Positions 8,797-19,264 of a stretch of DNA of 64,000 nt are shown piece by piece; the first letter of the stretch is position 1; every line of letters starts with the position of its first letter. The notes under the pieces are model-generated. The model searched no databases. It was not told the origin of the DNA and saw only the letters and a program-made list of their open reading frames with translations. The stretch lies in NCBI RefSeq assembly GCF_020089865.1, contig NZ_JAIRBM010000006.1:186001-250000 (forward strand), read 5' to 3'. A program made the translations under genes and the position numbers. This DNA comes from Microvirga puerhi (GTDB taxonomy: Bacteria; Pseudomonadota; Alphaproteobacteria; Rhizobiales; Beijerinckiaceae).

Positions 8797-9180
8797 TCAA
8801 GCCTCTTCATCGTCCTCCAGATCGCTGTCGATCAGGTCCGACACGTCGTCGTCGCCTTCCTCTTCGTCTTCCAGGAAGGTGTCGTCGTCGGCCACTTCGT
8901 CGCCCACGTCGATATCGTCGTCGGTCGGAATGTCCTTCTCCGCCTCATCGGCCTCCACTTCGTCGAGGGAGACCATTTCGGCGCCTGCCGATTCGAGCTC
9001 GGTCTCGTCCTCGTCGGGGGCGGGGGAGCGGGCGATAGCGGGAGCCGCCACGCGGCTCAGGGCAGTTGCCTGAAAAACGGTACCGCATTTCGGGCAGACA
9101 GCGGGATCTCTGTTGAGATCGTAGAATTTCGCGCCGCAGCTCATGCACTGGCGCTTCAAGCCGAGTTCCGGTTTGGCCAC
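8797..9180 (-). CDS. TIGR02300/FYDLN-type zinc-ribbon protein with acidic tail
   Basis: Protein of 127 residues. The conserved N-terminal block, starting with a GTG-coded Met at 9180 (VAKPELGLKRQC), holds a zinc ribbon CMSCG...CPKCG with the hallmark FYDLN between the pairs (about residues 12-35). The rest is low-complexity and strongly acidic, about 45 Asp/Glu in the last 80 residues. The family is restricted largely to Alphaproteobacteria and its function is unknown. I chose the GTG because homologues begin at this point and GAGG lies upstream; an ATG at 9243 would add 21 unrelated residues. It is divergent from aroA. Confidence 0.88.
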   Translation of the reverse strand: MAKPELGLKRQCMSCGAKFYDLNRDPAVCPKCGTVFQATALSRVAAPAIARSPAPDEDETELESAGAEMVSLDEVEADEAEKDIPTDDDIDVGDEVADDDTFLEDEEEGDDDVSDLIDSDLEDDEEA

Positions 9181-9247
9181 GGGTTCATGCCTCAATCTGA
9201 ATGCTGGGAAGGCTCCGTTAGTCGCGGGGGCATCCCTTGTCAAATAA

Positions 9248-10695
<1,448 letters not shown>

Positions 10696-10696
<1 letters not shown>

Positions 10697-11334
10697 TGCG
10701 CACCATGCTCATTGCGATCGACGGTCCTGCCGCTTCCGGCAAGGGGACGCTCGGCAAGCGCCTGGCGGATCACCTGGGCTTTGCCCATCTCGATACCGGC
10801 CTGCTCTATCGGGCGGTCGCAGCGGTTCTCCTGAACGAGGGCATCCCCCTCTCTGACCGGGAGGCGGCAGCACAAGCGGCGGAGAACCTCGACGTCGCGC
10901 ATCTCGATGGGCCCGATCTGAGGGGCGCCGCGATGGGTGAAGCAGCCTCGGTCATCTCGGCCTATCAGCCCGTGCGGGATGCCCTCCTCGCCTTCCAGCG
11001 CCAGTTCGGCAGCGAGCTACCGGGAGCCGTGCTCGACGGGCGGGACATCGGCACCGTCGTTTGCCCCAATGCGGACGTGAAGCTGTTCATCACCGCGACG
11101 CCTGAGGAACGAGCTCGCCGCCGGCACCTCGAACTGCTCCGGCGCGGCGAGGACGTCGCCTACACGTCGATCCTGGCGGATATCCGCCGCAGGGACGAAC
11201 GGGACATGACCCGCGCGACCGCACCGCTCAAAGCGGCGCCCGATGCGATCACCCTGGACACGACGGCCCTCGACGCGGATGGCGCCTTTCTCGCTGCCCT
11301 CGCCATCGTGGAGAAGAAGCGAAGCAAAACTTGA
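10696..11334 (+). CDS. cmk: Cytidylate kinase
   Basis: Phosphorylates CMP and dCMP using ATP; 212 residues. The P-loop IDGPAASGKGTLGKRLA lies at about residues 8-24. The CMP-binding segment LDTGLLYRAVA and DGRDIGTVVCPNADVKLFITA follow, then the LID-like RRRHLELLRRGE, YTSILADIRRRDERDMTRATAPL and a C-terminal DTT. Translation is coupled to aroA through the TGATG overlap; a second ATG three codons in is possible. This gene pair commonly precedes rpsA in related genomes, but here a secreted vWA protein follows instead. Confidence 0.97.
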
Positions 11335-11398
11335 CCTTGCGTCGAGCGAGGAAGGTGGCACACTTCATCGGACCGGCTCCTCAAAGGGAGATCGCCCG

Positions 11399-12202
11399 AT
11401 GGTTCGCTCCGGCTGCATGCGTTTCGCCGCAGGACTTGTCCTGGTTCTGGGATTGCTGATCTCCCCGTTGAGGGCCCAGGCGCAGACGGAGGTGGATCTC
11501 GCCCTCGTCATCGCCGTCGACATCTCCTTCTCCATGGACACCGAGGAACAGGCTTTGCAGCGAGAAGGGTTCGCGCAGGCCTTCCGCTCCCCCCTCGTGC
11601 ACGAGGCGATCAAGGCCGGGCTTCTCGGCAGAATTGCCGTCACTTACGTGGAATGGGCGGGCACGTCGGATCAGAAGGTGATCATTCCCTGGACGGTTCT
11701 GGACAACCCCGAGGGCCTCATGGCCTTCGCCGAAAGGATTTCATCCACGCCGCTCAGCCGGGCCCAGCGCACTTCCATCTCCAGTGCCCTCGACTTCAGT
11801 GCCAAACTGTTCGACGAGCTTGGTGCAACCCCCACGCGGCAGGTGATCGACGTTTCCGGGGACGGGCCCAACAACCAGGGACGCGCCGTGGAACAGGCAC
11901 GGGACGACGCCCTGGCGAAGGGCATCACCATCAACGGCCTGCCGATCATGCTGCGCAAGCCCGGCTATCTCGACATCGCAGACCTCGACATCTATTACAG
12001 GGACTGCGTCATTGGAGGTCAGGGGTCGTTCATGGTTCCGGTTCGCGAGCGGGAGCAGTTCGTCAACGCCATCAAGACCAAGATCCTCCTCGAAGTCGCC
12101 AATCTCACCCCTGAAGTCCCCCGCATCGAGCGCATTCAAAATCCGCCCCGGGCCAATTGCCTGAGCGGCGAGATGCAGTGGCGCGATCGCTGGAACAACT
12201 GA
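11399..12202 (+). CDS. Secreted DUF1194 (von Willebrand factor A-like) protein
   Basis: Exported protein of 267 residues and unknown role. A signal peptide (MVRSGCMRFAAGLVLVLGLL to AQAQ, cleavage near residue 29) precedes a vWA-like DUF1194 domain. The metal-ion-dependent adhesion motif appears as DISFSMD (about residues 40-46), with GTSDQKVIIPWTVLD and DVSGDGPNNQGR further on. ATG 11399 follows a strong AAAGGGAG site. It is 64 bp after cmk and 12 bp before mgsA. vWA domains bind protein partners through a divalent cation; the partner is not evident here. Confidence 0.85.
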   Translation: MVRSGCMRFAAGLVLVLGLLISPLRAQAQTEVDLALVIAVDISFSMDTEEQALQREGFAQAFRSPLVHEAIKAGLLGRIAVTYVEWAGTSDQKVIIPWTVLDNPEGLMAFAERISSTPLSRAQRTSISSALDFSAKLFDELGATPTRQVIDVSGDGPNNQGRAVEQARDDALAKGITINGLPIMLRKPGYLDIADLDIYYRDCVIGGQGSFMVPVREREQFVNAIKTKILLEVANLTPEVPRIERIQNPPRANCLSGEMQWRDRWNN

Positions 12203-12214
12203 TATCGGACACTT

Positions 12215-12592
12215 ATGCAAAAGCTGACCTTGGCGCTCGTGGCCCACGACGCCAAAAAGGACGACATGGCCGATTTCGTCGCCATGCACGAGAATGCCAT
12301 TCGCCCCTTCATCCTGTTCGCCACCGGAACCACCGGCGGCCGAGTCATGGAGCGCTGTCCTTCACTGTCCGTGACGCGCCTCAAAAGTGGCCCGCTCGGC
12401 GGCGACCAGCAGATCGGCGCCATGATCGCCGAGGGCAAGATCGACGCCCTGTTCTTCTTCGTCGATCCGCTCTCGCCCCATCCCCATGACGTGGACGTGA
12501 AAGCGCTGATGCGGCTCGCTCTCGTCTACAACATTCCGATGGCGCTCAACCGCGCCACCGCCGAGCGTCTGATCGTCACTTTCGATCCTTGA
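12215..12592 (+). CDS. mgsA: Methylglyoxal synthase
   Basis: Converts dihydroxyacetone phosphate to methylglyoxal and phosphate, a bypass relieving sugar-phosphate stress. The 125-residue protein carries the family's ALVAHDAKK near residue 7, the phosphate-binding ATGTTGGR near 36, [20 protein letters not shown] near 57 with the catalytic Asp, and [18 protein letters not shown] near 79 with the catalytic His/Asp. It lacks the C-terminal extension of the E. coli enzyme. It starts 12 bp after the vWA gene and is convergent with hrpB (6 bp gap). Confidence 0.95.
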   Translation: MQKLTLALVAHDAKKDDMADFVAMHENAIRPFILFATGTTGGRVMERCPSLSVTRLKSGPLGGDQQIGAMIAEGKIDALFFFVDPLSPHPHDVDVKALMRLALVYNIPMALNRATAERLIVTFDP

Positions 12593-12598
12593 TACCCG

Positions 12599-15067
12599 TC
12601 ACGTGCCCCGCGGCTTGGCGCGGCGGGTCGGCGCCGCCGTGACAGGATCCTCCGGCCAGGGATGCTTGGGGTATTGTCCGCGCATGTCGGCACGCACTGC
12701 GGCCCAGGACCCGCGCCAGAAGCCGGGAAGATCGCGCGTGATCTGGATCGGACGCTGAGCGGGCGAGAGCAGGTGCAGGATCAGCGGCACGCGCCCTCCC
12801 GCCAGGGTTGGGTGCTTGTCGAGACCGAACAGTTCCTGGACGCGCACCGCGAGCACCGGCCCTTCCTCGCCGCCGTAATCGACCGGAATCTGGGAGCCGG
12901 TCGGCACCTCCACATGGGTCGGCGCCTCCGCATCAAGACGCCGCTGCAGATTCCAGGGCAGCAGGCCCCGTAGGGCCTCGCTCAGGAGATCGGCTCCGAT
13001 CTCGGCAAGGCCGCTCTTGCCGACGAGGTACGGTGCCAGCCATTCCTCGACCGTGGCGCTCAGCGCCTCATCGGACAGATCCGGCCATTCCTCGCCCTCG
13101 GCCTTTCGGAGGAACATCACTCGTTCCCGCCACTGGGCGAGCGCCTTGGACCAGGGCAGAACGGACAATCCCAGCGATGCCAGCCCCGTAGCCAGTGCAC
13201 GCGCACTCTCTTCCGTCGCTGGAACCGGCAGGGGCCGCTCGTTCAGGACGAGGGCGCCGTAGCGCCGAGCGGCCCGGGCCCGGAGCGCCCGGGCCTGCCG
13301 GTCGAAAACGATTTCATCGCGGCTCTCGATATCATCCCCAACCATGTCATCGATTTCATCGATCCCGATCGGCGCCGCTGCGAGAATGCGCGCAGACGCA
13401 GCCCCGCCCGCGATCTCCGCGACAGCCAGGTAGGGCTCTCTCGCGAGCCGGTCATGCGGTTCGAGGCTGGCGCCGCGGCCGTTGGCCATGAGGTATTCCC
13501 CCGGCTTGCCCCGGGCCTTCGCCAACCGGTCCGGATAGGCCAGTGTCAGGAGTGCTCCCGCAGAAAGGCCGGCGCCGGAAGTCGACGGCGTCGTCACGCT
13601 GCACGCCCAGCCATCCGCCATGCGGCGCATGTCGTCGGCGCGGCGCGAGCGGTCGCGGCGGAAGCGCTCCACCCGCTCCGTCAAGTCCACACCGTCGCCG
13701 CCGAGCCCCCGCTCGACGAGCACCGCCGCGAGATCGGCCGCATCCCGCCCCTGTCCGATCTCTCCGCCTCTCAGCACCATACGAGCAAGGCGCGGCGGCA
13801 GTGGGAGATCGCGCAGGCGGCGGCCGATGTCGGTGATGCGCCCGCCGCTATCCAAAGCATGAAGCTGCTGCAGCAGCACCCTCGCTTCCTTCAGGGCTGG
13901 CGCCGGGGGCGGATCGAGAAAGGCCAGCGTCGTCGGATCGGTGACGCCCCAAGCGGCACAATCGAGCAGGAGAGGCGCCAGGTCCGCCGAGAGGATCTCT
14001 GGGCGTGCGAAGGCCTCGAGCGCCCCGGTCGCGGCCTCTTCCCAGAGCCGATAGCAGATCCCGGGTTCGGTTCGCCCGGCGCGGCCCCGCCGCTGATCGG
14101 CGGCGGCGCGCGAAACACGGACGGTCTCCAGCCGGGTCAGGCCGATCCCGGGCTCATAGACGGGCACGCGGGCAAGGCCGGAATCGACGACCACCCGCAC
14201 CCCTTCGATGGTCAGGGAGGTTTCGGCGATGGAGGTTGCAAGCACCACTTTGCGGCGGCCCGGTTTGGCCGGGCTGACAGCGAGATCCTGCTCGGCGCGA
14301 TCCAGGGCGCCGTAGAGGGGCGCGATATCCACTGCGGGATCGGTCACGCGTTCACGCAGGAAACTTTCGACGCGACGGATCTCGCCCTGCCCCGGCAGAA
14401 AGACCAGGATCGAGCCGGGCTCCGCTCTCAAGGCCCGGTTGACGGCTTCCGCCACCTGCTCCTCGATGCGCCGGTTCGGATCGCGCCCGAGATAGCGGGT
14501 CTCGACCGGATAGGCCCGCCCCTCGGATTGGATCACAGGCGCATCGGACAACAGCCTCGCGACCCGCGCTCCGTCCAGGGTGGCCGACATGACGAGGAGG
14601 CGAAGATCCTCCCGCAAGCCTGCCTGCGCATCGAGCGCGAGCGCAAGGCCGAGATCCGCATCGAGGGATCGCTCGTGAAACTCATCGAAAAGGACGGCCG
14701 CGATCCCGTCGAGACTCGGATCGTCCAGGATCATGCGGGCGAAGACGCCCTCGGTCACCACCTCGATCCGGGTCCTGCGGCTGATCTTGGAGCCGAGGCG
14801 GACGCGAAGGCCGACCGTCTCGCCCCCCTTTTCGCCGAGGGTCTGCGCCATCCGGTCGGCGGCCGCGCGGGCAGCGAGCCGGCGCGGCTCCAGGATGATG
14901 AGCTTGCGGCCCTCGACCCAGGGCTCGTCCAGGAGGGCGAGCGGCACCCGCGTGGTCTTGCCCGCGCCCGGCGGCGCGACGAGAACCGCGTTCGGGCGTG
15001 CCTGAAGGCTCGCCGTCAAGTCGGCGAGCACCTCGTCGATAGGAAGTTTCGTCTCGAAGGAACGCAT
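12599..15067 (-). CDS. hrpB: ATP-dependent helicase HrpB
   Basis: DEAH-type RNA helicase of 822 residues, the normal HrpB length. Motifs run in order: Walker A APPGAGKTTR (about 31-40), Walker B as DEFH (about 128-131), SAT (MSATLDG), the helicase C domain with ATSIAETSLTIEGV, and QRRGRAGRTEPGICYRLW. The HA2 and HrpB C-terminal domains follow, ending in a basic tail. Its cellular role is poorly defined. It lies 40 bp downstream of the HAD hydrolase gene on the same strand. Confidence 0.95.
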   Translation of the reverse strand: MRSFETKLPIDEVLADLTASLQARPNAVLVAPPGAGKTTRVPLALLDEPWVEGRKLIILEPRRLAARAAADRMAQTLGEKGGETVGLRVRLGSKISRRTRIEVVTEGVFARMILDDPSLDGIAAVLFDEFHERSLDADLGLALALDAQAGLREDLRLLVMSATLDGARVARLLSDAPVIQSEGRAYPVETRYLGRDPNRRIEEQVAEAVNRALRAEPGSILVFLPGQGEIRRVESFLRERVTDPAVDIAPLYGALDRAEQDLAVSPAKPGRRKVVLATSIAETSLTIEGVRVVVDSGLARVPVYEPGIGLTRLETVRVSRAAADQRRGRAGRTEPGICYRLWEEAATGALEAFARPEILSADLAPLLLDCAAWGVTDPTTLAFLDPPPAPALKEARVLLQQLHALDSGGRITDIGRRLRDLPLPPRLARMVLRGGEIGQGRDAADLAAVLVERGLGGDGVDLTERVERFRRDRSRRADDMRRMADGWACSVTTPSTSGAGLSAGALLTLAYPDRLAKARGKPGEYLMANGRGASLEPHDRLAREPYLAVAEIAGGAASARILAAAPIGIDEIDDMVGDDIESRDEIVFDRQARALRARAARRYGALVLNERPLPVPATEESARALATGLASLGLSVLPWSKALAQWRERVMFLRKAEGEEWPDLSDEALSATVEEWLAPYLVGKSGLAEIGADLLSEALRGLLPWNLQRRLDAEAPTHVEVPTGSQIPVDYGGEEGPVLAVRVQELFGLDKHPTLAGGRVPLILHLLSPAQRPIQITRDLPGFWRGSWAAVRADMRGQYPKHPWPEDPVTAAPTRRAKPRGT

Positions 15068-15107
15068 GCCGCCTGATGGCTCAGGCGGCGCAAGAGAGCA
15101 AGATCCT

Positions 15108-15725
15108 TCAGGCTGCGATGCCGTAACGGCGGAGTTCCGCCGCCAGATCCATCGGCTCCAGGAAGTGGATGGCCTTCATGCCCACCGCACGGGCGCCTTC
15201 CACATTGGCCTTGGAATCGTCGATGAAAATGCAGTCCGCAGCAGTTAGCCCATAGCGGTCGAGGAGGAGATTGTAGATGGCCGGCTCCGGCTTCAGCAGC
15301 CGCTCGTCCCCAGACACGATGGTGCCGTCGAACCCGTCGAGGAACGGGAAGCGCTTCTTCGACAGGGTGAACTTGGGAGCGGAGAAATTCGTGATGCAGT
15401 AATTCGGGACGCCGGCATTCCGCAGGCGCTCGAGCAGGGCCACATTCTCTTCGATCGTGCCGGAAACCGTCTCTTCCCAACGATCGTGAAAGGCCCGGAT
15501 CGAAGTCTCGTGATCGGGAAAATCCTTCACCAGGAGCGCCACCGCCTCGTCCCAGTCCCGCCCGCGATCCTGTTCAAGATTCCACGGGCCGGTGCACACC
15601 GTCGCCAGGAACCATTCCATCTCGTTCTCATCCGTGAAGATGGACCGGTAAAGGTTGCGCGGATCCCAGCGCAGCAGAACGTTTCCGACATCGAAGACGA
15701 CGGTGGTTGGATTTCGATCGGTCAA
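15108..15725 (-). CDS. HAD-superfamily hydrolase (subfamily IA)
   Basis: Predicted phosphatase of 205 residues. Motif I is VVFDVGNVLLRW with the nucleophile Asp at about 12; the second acid is replaced by Gly, as is common in the YihX-like branch. Motif II lies in CITNFSAPK, motif III Lys in SGDERLLKPEPAIY, and motif IV in CIFIDDSKANVEGA. The helical cap between motifs I and II fits subfamily IA. Sugar-phosphate or small-molecule phosphatase activity is likely; the substrate is unknown. It is the upstream partner of hrpB. Confidence 0.9.
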   Translation of the reverse strand: MTDRNPTTVVFDVGNVLLRWDPRNLYRSIFTDENEMEWFLATVCTGPWNLEQDRGRDWDEAVALLVKDFPDHETSIRAFHDRWEETVSGTIEENVALLERLRNAGVPNYCITNFSAPKFTLSKKRFPFLDGFDGTIVSGDERLLKPEPAIYNLLLDRYGLTAADCIFIDDSKANVEGARAVGMKAIHFLEPMDLAAELRRYGIAA

Positions 15726-16066
15726 AATGGTCCCCTTCTTGGTTTCTCTGGTGCGAGTCTATCCCGGCAAAGCATGCGGAACCATTCTCAAAAATGGAAC
15801 TCAGCCCCCCGTTTCTCGACTACTGAGCGCCTCTTCCTGAATGCTTCGTGAAGCTTGGCCGTTGGTCCGGCGGGACGAAATTGACGAAAGCTTTCTCTTG
15901 CCGGTTCAAGCGATCGTCCTGACTACGGGTGAACGCCATGGCGAACGAGACGCTCCATGGAGGGAGTGGCATTCGACTGCGGCTATACGCGCACGATGCA
16001 CGACAGGAGAACCAAACTGATGAGCAGCCTGGAAGGTCTCGCGGCCGTCACGTCTGAGACGTCTCC
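15726..16066. other. 341-bp intergenic region, no gene recognised
   Basis: Divergent gap between the HAD hydrolase and TauE/SafE genes. I find no convincing reading frame, RNA gene or repeat. There is only a short GCTTC-GT-GAAGC hairpin at about 15842-15853 and the presumed promoters of the two flanking genes. Confidence 0.5.
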
Positions 16067-16810
16067 ATGCTCGAACAGGTGACGGTACTTCAGTTCGTGC
16101 TCGTCGGGCTCTGCGCCCTGGCTGCAGGAACAATCGGCGGCGTGACGGGATACGGCACGGGATTGCTGATGCCACTCGTCCTTGCACCCATCGTCGGAGC
16201 GGAGGCGGTCGTTCCGATCATCGGCGTATCCGCCCTTCTGACCAACGGCAGCCGGGTCGCCGCATTCTGGAAGGATATCGACCGTCGCCGCGCTGTGATT
16301 CTGGCCGCAACGGCGGTGCCGACCTGCTTCGTCGGCGCATATGGCTACAGCTTTTTGTCCGGCCGTGGAGCGAGCATCCTGATCGGATCGTTCCTCATCA
16401 TGATGGTCCCCATCCGCCTCACCCTGAAACGGCTTCGGACGACGTTGTCGGGCGGCGGCTTCGTCGCGGCCGGCGCCGGCTATGGGCTTCTGGTCGGCGG
16501 CACGTCCGGATCGGGTGTCGTCCTCTTGTCGATCCTGATGGCGTCGGGGCTGAACGGCCGCGCGGTCATCGCGACGGATGCGGTGATTTCCATGATTCTC
16601 GGCGTCGCCAAGACCGGCGCGTTTCAGGCCTTCGGCGTCCTTTCCCTGTCTTCATGGATCATGGCGCTCCTGGTCGGGCTGTCCGCAACGCCCGGCGCCT
16701 TCATCGCCAAGCGCCTCACGGAGGCGCTTCCGATCCATGTTCACAACGCGATCCTGGACGCCGCCATCATCTGCGGCGGCGCCATTCTGATCATTCAGGG
16801 TCTTCGCTGA
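16067..16810 (+). CDS. Sulfite exporter TauE/SafE family membrane protein
   Basis: Integral membrane protein of 247 residues with about seven or eight hydrophobic segments. Two homologous halves each carry the family glycine-rich motif: AAGTIGGVTGYGTGLLMPLVL near residue 22 and AAGAGYGLLVGGTSGSGVVLL near 134. Members export sulfite, sulfoacetate or other small anions, or take up related compounds; the substrate cannot be read from sequence. The chosen ATG at 16067 gives an N-terminal start directly before the first membrane helix. It is convergent with maeB, 13 bp apart. Confidence 0.9.
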   Translation: MLEQVTVLQFVLVGLCALAAGTIGGVTGYGTGLLMPLVLAPIVGAEAVVPIIGVSALLTNGSRVAAFWKDIDRRRAVILAATAVPTCFVGAYGYSFLSGRGASILIGSFLIMMVPIRLTLKRLRTTLSGGGFVAAGAGYGLLVGGTSGSGVVLLSILMASGLNGRAVIATDAVISMILGVAKTGAFQAFGVLSLSSWIMALLVGLSATPGAFIAKRLTEALPIHVHNAILDAAIICGGAILIIQGLR

Positions 16811-16823
16811 CAGCGAAAGGACC

Positions 16824-19112
16824 TCATCCGCCGATGTTGTAGGCGGCAAGCGCCGCCATGTTGACGATGTCCGTGTCCGTCGCGCCGAGGGACACGATCT
16901 GGATCGCTCTGTCGAGCCCGACCACCATCGGCCCGAGCACCATTGCGCCGCCGAGCTCCTGCAGCATCTTCGTCGAGATCGAAGCGGAGTGGAAAGCCGG
17001 CATCACCAGCACGTTCGCCGGCCCGGTGAGGCGGCAGAACGGATACTGCACGGTGACATCGCGGTTGAGCGCTACGTCGGCGGACATCTCGCCGTCGTAT
17101 TCGAAATCGAGCCGCATACCGTCAAGGATGCGCACCGCTTCCTGGATCTTCTCCGCGCGTTCGGCCCGCGGATGGCCGAAGGTCGAGAAGGACAGTAGCG
17201 CGACGCGCGGCTCGTAGCCGAGGCGCCGGGCGACGCCAGCTGCTTCGATGGCGATTTCGGCGAGCTCCTGGGCGCTCGGCATTTCGTGGATCGCAGTGTC
17301 GGCGACGAGGACGGCGCGCCCGCGCGCGAGGCAGAGGGACACGCCGATCACACGATGTCCGGGCTTCGCGTCGACCACGTGGCGAACATCGGCGAGAGCT
17401 GTCGAATAGTTGCGGGTCGCCCCCGTCACCATGGCATCCGCATCGCCGAGCGCCACCATGGAGGCCGCGAAGTGATTGCGGTCCTGGTTGATGAGACGCT
17501 GGCAGTCGCGGAACAGGAAGCCCTTGCGCTGCAGGCGCTCGTAGAGGAACTGCGCATAAGTGCTGTTGCGGTGTGAGAGCCGTGCATTGTGGATCTCGAT
17601 ACCCTCGCGTCCTTCGAGATCGATGCCCGCCGCCTCGGCCGTGGCGTGGATGCGATCCTCGCGTCCCACCAGGATCGCGCGGCCGAGACCCTGGTTGACG
17701 AAGGAGAGCGCGGCCCTGATCACCTGCTCCTCCTCGCCCTCGGCGAAGACCACGCGCTTGGGGAAACGGCGCACGCGCTCGAAGATGCCGTTCAAGGTTC
17801 CCGCCACAGGATCACGGCGGGCGGAGAGCTGCGCCTTATAGGCGCGCATATCGACGATGGGACGACGCGCGACGCCCGTATCCATCGCTGCCCGAGCGAC
17901 CGCCTGCGGAATCGTGTGGATGAGGCGCGGATCGAACGGAACCGGAATGATGTATTCGCGCCCGAAGCGCGGCCGTGCGCCCTGATACGCCGCCGCCACC
18001 TCGTCCGGCACATCCTCACGGGCGAGATCCGCGAGAGCCTGAGCGGCCGCAACCTTCATTTCCATGTTGATGGTGGTGGCCTGAACATCGAGGGCGCCGC
18101 GGAAGATGTAAGGAAATCCGAGCACGTTGTTGACCTGGTTCGGATAGTCCGAACGGCCCGTCGCGATGATCACGTCGTCGCGGATGCGTGAAACCTCTTC
18201 CGGCGTGATTTCGGGGTCCGGGTTGGCCATGGCGAAAATAATGGGGTTCGGCGCCATGGACCGGATCATGTCGTCCGAGAAGGCGCCCTTCGCCGACAGG
18301 CCGAACACCGCATCCGCCCCGTCGAGAGCCTCCGCCAGCGTGCGCGCCTTGGTCTCGACCGCATGGGCCGACTTCCACTGGTTCATGCCCTCGGTGCGGC
18401 CCTGATAGATCACGCCCTTGGTGTCGCAGAGAATGACGTTCTTCGGCGCGAAGCCCATGGCCTTGAGCAGCTCGGTGCAGGCGATTCCGGCAGCACCCGC
18501 GCCATTCACCACGAGCTTGGTCTTGGCCATGTCGCGATCGGTCAGATGCAGGGCGTTGATGAGGCCCGCCGCGGCGATGATGGCCGTGCCGTGCTGATCG
18601 TCATGGAAGACCGGAATGTCCATGAGTTCGCGCAGGCGCTCCTCGATGATGAAGCATTCTGGCGCCTTGATGTCCTCGAGATTGATGCCGCCGAAGGACG
18701 GGCCGAGATAGCGCACGCAGTTGATGAACGCATCCGGATCCTCCGTGTCGACCTCGAGGTCGATGGAGTCCACGTCGGCGAAGCGCTTGAAGAGGACGGA
18801 CTTGCCTTCCATGACCGGCTTCGAGGCCAGCGCCCCGAGATTGCCGAGGCCGAGAATGGCCGTGCCGTTCGAAATCACCGCGACCATGTTCGAACGCGTC
18901 GTATAGTCGAAGGCCAGCGACGGGTTTTCGGCGATGGCTTTCACCGGAACCGCCACGCCCGGCGAATAGGCCAGGGAGAGATCCCGCTGCGTCGCCATCG
19001 GCTTGGTCGGTACGATTTCCAGTTTTCCCGGTCGCCCCTGCGCGTGGAACTGAAGCGCCTCCTGGTCGGTGAAGGTTGGGCGGCTGCGGCGGGTCGTCGG
19101 CTGATCGGTCAT
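16824..19112 (-). CDS. maeB: NADP-dependent malic enzyme with phosphotransacetylase-like domain
   Basis: Oxidative decarboxylation of malate to pyruvate with NADP; 762 residues, the usual size of the MaeB fusion type. The malic enzyme half (about 1-430) has [14 protein letters not shown], the FHDDQHGTA metal/substrate motif, [16 protein letters not shown] as nucleotide fold and [18 protein letters not shown]. The C-terminal half (about 440-762) resembles phosphate acetyltransferase and is generally regulatory, responding to acetyl-CoA in this family. The ATG at 19112 ([12 protein letters not shown]) is preferred over one at 19181. It diverges from mutS. Confidence 0.96.
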   Translation of the reverse strand: MTDQPTTRRSRPTFTDQEALQFHAQGRPGKLEIVPTKPMATQRDLSLAYSPGVAVPVKAIAENPSLAFDYTTRSNMVAVISNGTAILGLGNLGALASKPVMEGKSVLFKRFADVDSIDLEVDTEDPDAFINCVRYLGPSFGGINLEDIKAPECFIIEERLRELMDIPVFHDDQHGTAIIAAAGLINALHLTDRDMAKTKLVVNGAGAAGIACTELLKAMGFAPKNVILCDTKGVIYQGRTEGMNQWKSAHAVETKARTLAEALDGADAVFGLSAKGAFSDDMIRSMAPNPIIFAMANPDPEITPEEVSRIRDDVIIATGRSDYPNQVNNVLGFPYIFRGALDVQATTINMEMKVAAAQALADLAREDVPDEVAAAYQGARPRFGREYIIPVPFDPRLIHTIPQAVARAAMDTGVARRPIVDMRAYKAQLSARRDPVAGTLNGIFERVRRFPKRVVFAEGEEEQVIRAALSFVNQGLGRAILVGREDRIHATAEAAGIDLEGREGIEIHNARLSHRNSTYAQFLYERLQRKGFLFRDCQRLINQDRNHFAASMVALGDADAMVTGATRNYSTALADVRHVVDAKPGHRVIGVSLCLARGRAVLVADTAIHEMPSAQELAEIAIEAAGVARRLGYEPRVALLSFSTFGHPRAERAEKIQEAVRILDGMRLDFEYDGEMSADVALNRDVTVQYPFCRLTGPANVLVMPAFHSASISTKMLQELGGAMVLGPMVVGLDRAIQIVSLGATDTDIVNMAALAAYNIGG

Positions 19113-19264
19113 TGCTGTTTCGCGTCTGTTTATGATGAGCGTTTCCGGAGGCGAGCCTGCGACCTTAAGGCAAGGACGCACCTCCCCTCAAGACTTGTCC
19201 ACACCCCCTCCCCCGACCCTATGCCACGGGTGAAAGCCGGTCCGGGTTTTGCTAGTAAGGGCCG

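Noticed and set aside
13454-15076. 540-residue plus-strand frame opposite hrpB
   Set aside because: Shadow of a gene with all helicase motifs intact; low-complexity Arg/Gly composition.
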